Below, one piece after another: positions 17,338 through 24,471 of a DNA stretch of 64,000 nt. Within the stretch, counting starts at the first letter, position 1. The number at the start of each line of letters is the position of its first letter. A program made the position numbers and the translations under genes. The stretch is from positions 248,001 through 312,000 of the forward strand of contig NZ_JACCCU010000001.1 in NCBI RefSeq assembly GCF_013410875.1. The letters are read 5' to 3'. This DNA is from Tunturiibacter empetritectus (GTDB lineage Bacteria > Acidobacteriota > Terriglobia > Terriglobales > Acidobacteriaceae). The notes under the pieces were generated by a model, which was not told the origin of the DNA, ran no database searches, and saw only the letters and a list, made by a program, of their open reading frames with translations.

Positions 17338-17501
17338 GTCCTGCCGGACGGGCTCACTGCGCGTGGGGCGGGCGTTCACACGCCTTTTTATAGCTTCGCG
17401 TGGTCCTCCCGTTGGTCGGCATGATCTCCCTTCGCGACCAACGGGAGCGCCAACCGAAGGGGTATACAAGTCACGAAGTGACCGCTGCCCGCGCAGGGCG
17501 C
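17338..17501. repeat. Nested palindromic intergenic element, copy 2 (right tip lost; type-B left arm)
   Basis: Left tip GTCCTGCCGGACGGGC, then a variant arm GGCGTTCACACGCC followed by TTTTT (17371-17389), then the central CTCCCGTTGGTCG/CGACCAACGGGAG pair and the standard right arm GGTATACAAGTCACGAAGTGACC. The right tip GCCCGTCCGGCAGGAC is missing; the match ends 3 bp from the stop of the PEP-CTERM gene. The type-B arm has the form of an intrinsic terminator for scpA. Confidence 0.9.
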
Positions 17502-17504
17502 ACT

Positions 17505-18128
17505 TTAGCGATTCGCCCGGCGCCGAACAGCAGCGGTGAACCATAGCAGACCAGTCCCTACCAGCAACAGGCTTCCGGGCTCAGGGATTGGTGAAACCGC
17601 TGTAGCAGAGGTATCAATCGCCTCGAAGATCTCTTCACCCTGCCCATCAGTCCAGGCGAAGTCCCCCACAGAGTTGAGAAACGCCTGGTCAGCCGAACCG
17701 CCGCTGAGAAATTGCATATTATTCCCTGATCCGATATAGGTCCCGTTTCTGCTGCCATTCGGGTTGTACACCGTTCCCAGTCCAACCACGCCCTGGTTAC
17801 AGACATTCTTTAAGGCGTCAAAGCCCGACGGGGTCGAACTGCACGGTGTGCCATCGTCATAGACCATGTCCGGGAGAGAGGAGCTCGGGGTTCCCGCTAC
17901 GCCGTCCACATAGGTCACGTAACAGGTAAAGCTCGCGAGGCCGCACCCATAGGTCTGGGAGACCACCACATCTCCAGCGGTATCGATGCCATAGATGCCC
18001 CGTCCGTTGGCGTTGCCCAGATCGTAGATCGTGTATGTATCCGCGGCTGCCGGTTTTGGGCAGACAAAAACCGTGGCTGCTACGAGAAGGGCGGCCGAGG
18101 CACGAAGCGAGTGTGCAGGACGTTTCAT
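17505..18128 (-). CDS. PEP-CTERM anchored secreted protein
   Basis: 207 residues. N-terminal signal peptide ending KPAAA, a beta-rich middle with repeated short segments and four or more cysteines, and a C-terminal sorting tag: PEPGSLLLVGTGLLWF followed by a basic VRRR tail. The PEP-CTERM tag is recognised by exosortase in exopolysaccharide-producing Gram-negatives. The body has no recognised domain. A TATAAT box lies at 18152-18157 on the minus strand. Confidence 0.87.
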   Translation of the reverse strand: MKRPAHSLRASAALLVAATVFVCPKPAAADTYTIYDLGNANGRGIYGIDTAGDVVVSQTYGCGLASFTCYVTYVDGVAGTPSSSLPDMVYDDGTPCSSTPSGFDALKNVCNQGVVGLGTVYNPNGSRNGTYIGSGNNMQFLSGGSADQAFLNSVGDFAWTDGQGEEIFEAIDTSATAVSPIPEPGSLLLVGTGLLWFTAAVRRRANR

Positions 18129-18511
18129 AGAAATGACCCTCGAAAAGTTGAATTATAGTGTCGGTCTTTGGATGCGGCGACGAACGATAGTTGTAGCTCG
18201 GTGCCTCGGCTAAAAGGAGGTGTACCGCCGTTTGGAGGGAATAGTGCTGATTACAGCGATTCCGTTACAACCCGAATGCTTATGGCCTGCCATTCCGTAG
18301 CGCCTGTAGACCCTTCGTCAGACGTTGCTCATGCTGCAAGGTCTTGCAAACAATCGGAGATCGTCCTTTACCGTGGCTGCACGTCGCGGTCTGACCACGA
18401 ATCTTCAGGAGATCAAAAGAACGCATGTTTCACCTTTTTGTAACACTCCATTCGCATAGCGGGCCTATCGTCAGCCTCACGCACTCATCTTGAATCCTAG
18501 GCGAAACCATA
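18129..18511. other. Divergent promoter region between PEP-CTERM protein and phosphate transporter
   Basis: 383 bp. On the minus strand TATAAT (18152-18157) is a strong -10 for the PEP-CTERM gene though without a clear -35. On the plus strand TTTCACCTTTTTGTAACA near 18428-18445 vaguely resembles half of a PhoB box, which would fit the phosphate transporter, but the match is too weak to call. No gene seen. Confidence 0.45.
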
Positions 18512-20116
18512 ATGGCCACTCCTGTAATACACCCCACCGGATCATTACTCGACCAGAAGATGGGAAAGTCGTCCCCCGGCAAGATCGGCGGCATTATCTT
18601 CGGCGTCCTGCTGATCGGCGGTCTCGGCTACATCGCCAACCGCCTTTACTCCGATCTGCTGCCCGTTCACGAGGGTTCGATCTTCCCCTACCTGCTCCTC
18701 GGTCTGGCGTTGTTCATCGCGCTCGGGTTTGAGTTTGTGAATGGCTTCCACGACACTGCCAACGCGGTCGCGACCGTCATCTACACCCACGCGCTTGAAC
18801 CCCATGTTGCGGTGGTCTGGTCGGGCCTGTGGAACTTCATCGGCGTGCTCACCAGCTCCGGCGCCGTGGCCTTTGCGATCATCTCCCTGCTGCCGGTTGA
18901 GCTGATCCTGAAGGTGAGCAAAGGTTCAGGTTTTGCGATGGTCTTCGCGCTGCTGATCGCGGCCATCCTCTGGAATCTAGCCACCTGGTGGAAGGGTCTG
19001 CCTGCGTCGAGCTCTCACACCATGATCGGTTCGATCATCGGGGTCGGTGTCGCCAACCAGCTGATGCACGGTACCAGCGGTGTCAGCGGCGTCGACTGGG
19101 AGCAGGTCACCAAGGTCTTCAAGGCGCTGCTGATCTCTCCGCTGGTCGGCTTCGGCTGCGCGGCTCTGGTCTTCCTGCTGCTCAAAGCGCTGTTGAAGGA
19201 TCCGCGGCTCTACAAAGCACCGGAGGGAGCTGCTCCTCCGCCGTTCTACATCCGCGCGCTGCTGGTGCTCACCTGCACCGGCGTCAGCTTTGCTCACGGC
19301 TCCAACGACGGCCAGAAGGGCATGGGTCTCATCATGCTGATCCTGGTCGGAACGGTTCCGACGGCCTACGCTCTGAATCACACCGTCGGTGTCAACCAGG
19401 TTCAGACCTTCGCGGCGGTCTCGCAGCAGGTAATCGGAGCGATCGGCAACTATATTGATCCGAACACCACGGTGGCCGACAGCGGTCCCGAACTCGAGGC
19501 CTTCGTCAGTAGCCACAAGTTCTCCCCGCACACCATGCTTGCGCTGCAGGAGATGGTCGGCGATATCCGCAATGAGGCGACGCAGTACAAGTCGCTCGGC
19601 GCTGTGCCGTCGAACATGCAGGCCAACGTTCGCAACCAGATGTATCTCACCAGCGAGACGCTGCGCCTGATGCCGAAGTACGGCCCCAAGGTTAGCGATG
19701 CGGATCAAAAGATCTTCAAGAACTACAAGGGCCTGCTGGACAACTCGACCAAGTTCATTCCGCCGTGGGTGAAGGTCGCGGTTGCCCTCGCGCTTGGCCT
19801 GGGCACCATGATCGGCTGGAAGCGCATCGTCGTCACCGTTGGCGAAAAGATCGGCAAGACTCACCTGACCTACGCGCAGGGGCTCTCCGCCGAGCTGGTT
19901 GCCATGCTGACCATTCTTGCCGCCGACCAGTACGGTCTGCCGGTCAGCACAACGCATGTGCTCTCTTCAGGCGTCGCCGGTACCATGGCTGCGAACAAGA
20001 GCGGCCTCCAGATGTCCACCCTGCGCGACATCGCCCTGGCCTGGGTCTTCACCCTGCCGGTTGCGGCGCTGCTCTCGGGCTGCCTCTTCTGGCTCTTCAA
20101 CACGGTCACAAAATAA
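18512..20116 (+). CDS. PiT-family inorganic phosphate transporter
   Basis: 534 residues. Two copies of the PiT signature are present: GFHDTANAVATVIYT near residue 77, and GSNDGQKGMGLIM near residue 266, with SSSHTMIGSIIGVG and PVSTTHVLSSGVAGTM after each. It has about ten to twelve membrane helices. A hydrophilic segment of about 100 residues (about 325-430) lies between helices in the second half, longer than in E. coli PitA-like proteins but common in this group. Transports phosphate, as metal-phosphate, driven by protons or sodium. Confidence 0.94.
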   Translation: MATPVIHPTGSLLDQKMGKSSPGKIGGIIFGVLLIGGLGYIANRLYSDLLPVHEGSIFPYLLLGLALFIALGFEFVNGFHDTANAVATVIYTHALEPHVAVVWSGLWNFIGVLTSSGAVAFAIISLLPVELILKVSKGSGFAMVFALLIAAILWNLATWWKGLPASSSHTMIGSIIGVGVANQLMHGTSGVSGVDWEQVTKVFKALLISPLVGFGCAALVFLLLKALLKDPRLYKAPEGAAPPPFYIRALLVLTCTGVSFAHGSNDGQKGMGLIMLILVGTVPTAYALNHTVGVNQVQTFAAVSQQVIGAIGNYIDPNTTVADSGPELEAFVSSHKFSPHTMLALQEMVGDIRNEATQYKSLGAVPSNMQANVRNQMYLTSETLRLMPKYGPKVSDADQKIFKNYKGLLDNSTKFIPPWVKVAVALALGLGTMIGWKRIVVTVGEKIGKTHLTYAQGLSAELVAMLTILAADQYGLPVSTTHVLSSGVAGTMAANKSGLQMSTLRDIALAWVFTLPVAALLSGCLFWLFNTVTK

Positions 20117-20134
20117 CTCTTTAGGATACGCAGT

Positions 20135-20170
20135 GAAGAGAGGCCCGCGAAGCAGCGGGTCTTCTTTTTT
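20135..20170 (+). terminator. Intrinsic terminator of the phosphate transporter
   Basis: GAAGAGAGGCCCGC, loop GAAGCA, GCGGGTCTTC, then a run of six Ts. Starts about 19 nt after the stop codon. Confidence 0.85.
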
Positions 20171-20310
20171 GCTGGCCGCTCGAACCCGTTCGCAGCCGGC
20201 CCCCCGATACGCCTCCAACTCCGGCTACACGGTCTTTTACAACGACTTATCTGAGTCGTAGGGAAGGGGAGCCTTCGCGTTGGTATGCTTAGAAGTACAC
20301 CAACGAGACT

Positions 20311-21675
20311 ATGAGCCTTAAAGCAAAGATCGAAGCCGTCATCTACGCCTCAGAAGAACCAGTAACGCTGGCCCAGCTGGCCGGTCTCCTCGGCCATGAA
20401 GCCCAGGCTGAGCTGGACCACCTCGACTCCGCGCAGCACTCCCTGGCGCTTGACGAGGCAGCCGACTCCTCGCTGGAGCCACGCTCTCTGGACGAAGACG
20501 ATCTCAACAGCGAGGTGCTCACTGGAGCCGCCGCGAACCAGGTTGAGTTTCATGCTCAAGCAGAGCCTGACGCCGAATCGCAGCCGCAGGGGGAGGAACT
20601 CGACGCACGTCACGCTGAAGAGCTCCATCGCCATCTGCACGAGGCTGCCGCACAGGAGGCAGCCCATGCCCGCGCCCTTCGCGAGCACGCCGCAGCCGAT
20701 GCCGCCGCCATGAGCACCGCTGACGATCTGGACGCCGATCTGGTAGCCGACCAGGAAGCTCCAGCCAAGGCCGACCTTCCCACAGACGCGGTCTCAGAAG
20801 CCGAGGCCACCGAAGCATCCGCCGCAACCGAGCAGGAAAGCAACCCCTCTGCCGAATCAGCGTCCGCGAACAAGGACGACAAAAAGCCTGCCCGCGAAGC
20901 CAGGGAGAAGGAGCGCCGCCTCCGCGAATACTTCCGCACCATCCTCGACCAGCTCATCGCCGACTACGCCACCTCCGAGCGCGGCCTTGAGATTCGTGAG
21001 GTCGCCGGCGGCTACCGCCTCGCCACCAAGCCCGAGTATCACGACGCCGTCCGCGGCTTCGTCAAATCCCTCAAGCCACCCCTGAAGCTCTCTCTCCAGG
21101 CCCTCGAAACCCTCGCCGTCGTCGCCTACAAGCAGCCCGTCACTGCCCCCGAGGTCTCTGAGATTCGCGGTGTGGACTCCGGAGGCGTCCTTGGCTCCCT
21201 GATGACGCGCAAACTGGTTGCCACCGCCGGCCGCAAACAGGTCATCGGCCGCCCCATCCTCTACAAGACCACCCGCGACTTCCTCCTCCGTTTTGGCCTC
21301 AAAGACATCAACGAGCTTCCCAGCATCGAAGAGTTTGAGAAGATGGCCGGCGAGCTGGCCGAACAGGAGGAGATTCCCATGGAACACCACGCACCCGAGT
21401 CCGCAGGCGACCTCGAACGGGAGAAGAACCAGACCGAACCCCAGGCCGATGGCGACAGCGGACGAGGCAACGACAGCGGCAAAGGCAGCAATAGCAGTGG
21501 AGACAATGATGGCGGTGAGAACAGCGAGACCGCAGGCGAGGAGGCCATCGTCGACGGACGGCTCTCCGGTCTGCCGCCGAACTACGACACCGACCAGACC
21601 GTCGACGGCGAAGACTCTCCCGCCCTCGACGCCGAGATCCAGAGCGAACAACGCCACCACTCCGAGGAGGGCTGA
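20311..21675 (+). CDS. scpB: Segregation and condensation protein B with large internal insertion
   Basis: 454 residues, more than twice the usual 190-200. The ScpB start (MSLKAKIEAVIYASEEPVTL, residues 1-30) is followed by about 165 residues of Ala/Glu/Asp-rich low complexity (about 36-200), after which the family resumes at REYFRTILDQLIADY and RGLEIREVAGGYRLATK, then LSLQALETLAVVAYKQP and the second winged helix to about residue 350. A second acidic Gly/Ser-rich tail of about 100 residues follows. The reading frame is intact. So the first winged helix of this condensin subunit appears interrupted by a disordered loop. scpA also carries a disordered extension. Confidence 0.93.
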   Translation: MSLKAKIEAVIYASEEPVTLAQLAGLLGHEAQAELDHLDSAQHSLALDEAADSSLEPRSLDEDDLNSEVLTGAAANQVEFHAQAEPDAESQPQGEELDARHAEELHRHLHEAAAQEAAHARALREHAAADAAAMSTADDLDADLVADQEAPAKADLPTDAVSEAEATEASAATEQESNPSAESASANKDDKKPAREAREKERRLREYFRTILDQLIADYATSERGLEIREVAGGYRLATKPEYHDAVRGFVKSLKPPLKLSLQALETLAVVAYKQPVTAPEVSEIRGVDSGGVLGSLMTRKLVATAGRKQVIGRPILYKTTRDFLLRFGLKDINELPSIEEFEKMAGELAEQEEIPMEHHAPESAGDLEREKNQTEPQADGDSGRGNDSGKGSNSSGDNDGGENSETAGEEAIVDGRLSGLPPNYDTDQTVDGEDSPALDAEIQSEQRHHSEEG

Positions 21676-21682
21676 TAAACCG

Positions 21683-21865
21683 ATGACCACTTTCAACCTT
21701 GACCCGGAACCCGATCCGCGCGACTCTCCCGACAGCCCGGAAGATAACGAGCCTGACACCGTTGCCACCCCGGAGGGAGATGCCGAAGGCCTCCCCGACG
21801 CTCCCCTCAAGCCAGCGCCCGAAGGCATGCAGAGGACACGCTTCATCAACACCAACAAACTCTAG
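21683..21865 (+). CDS. Small acidic protein downstream of scpB
   Basis: 60 residues, rich in Asp, Pro and Glu, no recognised fold. The ATG at 21683 lies 7 bp after the scpB stop and has GAGGAGG about a dozen nt upstream. A longer frame overlapping scpB in another phase is rejected. It could be a real small protein or a chance frame; position and binding site favour real. Confidence 0.5.
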   Translation: MTTFNLDPEPDPRDSPDSPEDNEPDTVATPEGDAEGLPDAPLKPAPEGMQRTRFINTNKL

Positions 21866-22016
21866 CGAACAAAGCAGTAACCCGGCCTAAAGTGCTGGAC
21901 GCGAAACGCCTCTGCTACGCTGTTGCTGCTCTTGCCAGTCCAACTTCGCGCGATGCTACTTCCTCGCTGACTCGCTTCGTCTGTCGCACGATCCAAATCC
22001 CGCCCACGGGTACTTC

Positions 22017-22622
22017 ATGATCGCTCTGACCACCGCGGCCGTTCCGCAACCCAATCCCGAGCTCTACTCGCACGTCAAAGTCGTCATCTCGATCATCGTC
22101 GGCCTTGGGATCACGACCCTGCTCAAAGGCTTCGCGCAGTTTGTCCAGCATCCTAAACGCGCCAGGGCCTCGCTCCTGCATCTCGGCTGGGCGGCATCGC
22201 TTCTGCTCTGGATCATTCACTTCTGGTGGTGGGAGTTTCGTCTCGCCATGGTGCAGCAGTGGACCTTCGCGATCTACTTCTTCGTCATCCTCTACGCGAT
22301 CCTCTTCTACTTCCTCAGCACTCTGCTCTTTCCCTCGGACCTCGCGGACTACACCGGCTACGAAGACTACTTCCTCTCCCGGCGCCGCTGGTTCTTCGGC
22401 TTTCTCGCTGCCACCTTCCTCGCCGATATCATCGACACCAGCCTGAAAGGCGCAGCCTACCTGCACTCCTTCGGCCTCGAGTATCCCATCCGAATCGGTG
22501 TCTACCTCGTCCTCTGTGTCATAGCGATGATCACCAAAAATCGGCGCACGCAGCTCACGCTTCTTGCCTTGTCGATCCTCTATCAGATCTCCTACATCAT
22601 CCGCCTCTATGCTACAGAGTAG
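22017..22622 (+). CDS. Integral membrane protein, about six transmembrane helices
   Basis: 201 residues, with hydrophobic segments at about residues 20-40, 55-75, 82-105, 127-145, 155-172 and 180-198, separated by short loops; WWWEFR and YTGYEDYFLSRRRW are notable polar features. No family recognised. It stands between the scpB group and rluB on the same strand. Confidence 0.78.
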   Translation: MIALTTAAVPQPNPELYSHVKVVISIIVGLGITTLLKGFAQFVQHPKRARASLLHLGWAASLLLWIIHFWWWEFRLAMVQQWTFAIYFFVILYAILFYFLSTLLFPSDLADYTGYEDYFLSRRRWFFGFLAATFLADIIDTSLKGAAYLHSFGLEYPIRIGVYLVLCVIAMITKNRRTQLTLLALSILYQISYIIRLYATE

Positions 22623-22721
22623 AAGGCCGATCGAGACCCACTGCGAACTCCGCGCGGTACAATCGGATCAGCAGTACCCGACCGCGATGAGCAGCCCCGC
22701 AGTCAGAAAGCCGGAAACATC

Positions 22722-23687
22722 ATGACGAAGTCCCCCTCCGCTGCAAAGCCCGACGCCAACTCCAAATCCAACGAAGAACCCAAAGGCGACCGCCTTCAGA
22801 AGATCCTCGCGCAGGCGGGAATCGCCAGCCGACGCAAAGCCGAGGAGATCATCCTTGAAGGCCGGGTGCAGGTCAACGGTGTCATCGTCAACACTCTTGG
22901 CACCCGCCACGACGCACTCAAAGATCACATCCGCGTAGATGGCAAGCTTCTCCACGGTCCCGAGCAGCAGCGCTACTATATGCTCAACAAGCCTCGTGGC
23001 TACGTCACCACGCTCGACGATCCTGAGAAGCGCCCGACCGTCATGCAGTTGATGGCCAAGCAGAAGTCCGGCCCCCATGGCGACAACGTTCGCCTCTACC
23101 CCGTAGGCCGTCTCGACTATCTCAGCGAGGGCCTCATCCTGATGACCAACGATGGCAACCTGGCCAACGCGCTCTCAAAGGCCGCAGCCGGAGTAGAGAA
23201 GACTTACCTCGTAAAGATCAGTGGCACGCCACCTGCGTCCGGCCTCCAGCAGATCCGCAGCGGCATCATGATCGACCGCGGTCGTCTCGACGAGGTCCGC
23301 AGCGGCCGTCGCGACCGCATCATCACCTCGCCTGCAAAAGTCGAACTCGTTCGCGGCGGCGACAACCCCTGGTATGAGCTTACTCTCATCGAAGGTCGCA
23401 ATCGCCAGATCAGAAAGATGTTTGAAGAGATCGGCCACCACGTCGAAAAGATCCGCCGCATCGGCTACGGTGCGCTACGCCTCGACGTCCCGCCAGGCGA
23501 GTTCCGCGAGCTCACACTCGGCGAAGTGATGGCACTCGACCGCGCGGCGAAGGGCAAGAAGGTTGTCCCGAAAAAGAAGACGCCCGAGTTTGCGCAGCTT
23601 AAATCTCCTGCCAAGAAAAAGTTTACCAAGCCGCGCCGACAGCCCACCGGCAGCAAGTCCGCAAGTCGTCCGCGTCGTCCAAATTAG
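22722..23687 (+). CDS. rluB: 23S rRNA pseudouridine synthase, RluB/RsuA family
   Basis: 321 residues. An S4 RNA-binding domain at about residues 25-75 (RLQKILAQAGIASRRKAEE) is followed by the RsuA-type catalytic domain with the active-site aspartate in GRLDYLSEGLIL and the GRNRQIRKMF motif. A basic C-terminal tail (PKKKTPEF, KSPAKKKF) probably binds RNA. In many bacteria scpA, scpB and rluB form one cluster; here the order is kept but other genes intervene. RluB is the best guess; RluE/F-type specificity is not excluded. Confidence 0.92.
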   Translation: MTKSPSAAKPDANSKSNEEPKGDRLQKILAQAGIASRRKAEEIILEGRVQVNGVIVNTLGTRHDALKDHIRVDGKLLHGPEQQRYYMLNKPRGYVTTLDDPEKRPTVMQLMAKQKSGPHGDNVRLYPVGRLDYLSEGLILMTNDGNLANALSKAAAGVEKTYLVKISGTPPASGLQQIRSGIMIDRGRLDEVRSGRRDRIITSPAKVELVRGGDNPWYELTLIEGRNRQIRKMFEEIGHHVEKIRRIGYGALRLDVPPGEFRELTLGEVMALDRAAKGKKVVPKKKTPEFAQLKSPAKKKFTKPRRQPTGSKSASRPRRPN

Positions 23688-23909
23688 CCTGTTGTCCATC
23701 CGACATTCACCCCTTCGTAACCACATTCAGAGAACGTTTGTCTAACGAAGTACCTGGTTGGTACCCCTGTTTTTCTACGACATTTGATCGCTTGACACAC
23801 CTCTCTCGACACGCTCAGAATACTCGCGCTATTAACCTTTCGGGTGATGACAATCGCAACCCGGGAGCATCCAATAGGTGCAACAAGGATGTAGTCAAGG
23901 AGCAGCAGA

Positions 23910-24386
23910 GTGGCAATCGAAAAAGCAGTATTTGGAGCAGGATGTTTTTGGGGAGTTGAAGCCCGTTTTGGCGAGATCACAGGTGTTATCGACACGGTCG
24001 TAGGATACGAAGGCGGCGACCTCGAACACCCAACCTATAAAGAAGTTTGTACCGACCGCACCGGCCATGCGGAGGTCGTTCAAGTCACCTACGATCCATC
24101 CCGCGTCTCATACGAAACGTTGTTGGACGCCTTCTTCGCCCTGCACGATCCCACCCAGGTGAATCGCCAGGGTCCGGACTGGGGCACACAGTATCGCAGC
24201 GTCATCTTTACCCACACCAACGAGCACTTCGCCCAGGCCCGAGCCAAGATCGCCGAGCTCAGCGCCGCTGGCTCTTATCGCAAACCAATCGCAACCCAGG
24301 TTGTTCCTTCCACCAATTTTTGGAAGGCGGAAGAGTATCACCAGAGATATCTCGAAAAGCGTGGCATGGTGAGCTGCCACATCTAA
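23910..24386 (+). CDS. msrA: Peptide methionine sulfoxide reductase MsrA
   Basis: 158 residues. The catalytic motif GAGCFWG lies at residues 9-15, with downstream DPTQVNRQGPDWGTQYRS and FWKAEEYHQRY, complete for the family. It reduces the S-epimer of methionine sulfoxide, repairing oxidised proteins. The start is GTG at 23910, with AAGGAG upstream. A possible promoter is TTGACA at 23792-23797 with CAGAAT 18 bp on. MsrB is not in the window. Confidence 0.96.
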   Translation: MAIEKAVFGAGCFWGVEARFGEITGVIDTVVGYEGGDLEHPTYKEVCTDRTGHAEVVQVTYDPSRVSYETLLDAFFALHDPTQVNRQGPDWGTQYRSVIFTHTNEHFAQARAKIAELSAAGSYRKPIATQVVPSTNFWKAEEYHQRYLEKRGMVSCHI

Positions 24387-24405
24387 CCTCGTCTCAACAC
24401 AATCA

Positions 24406-24447
24406 AAAACGGCGGCAACGATTCCATGTATTCGTTGCCGCCGTTTT
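24406..24447. terminator. Bidirectional terminator between msrA and the second ADOP gene
   Basis: AAAACGGCGGCAACGA and TCGTTGCCGCCGTTTT form a perfect 16-bp stem around a ten-base loop. The A-rich and T-rich ends suit termination from both convergent genes. Confidence 0.88.
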
Positions 24448-24471
24448 CTATCTCCGGCATGCCAGAGAAAC

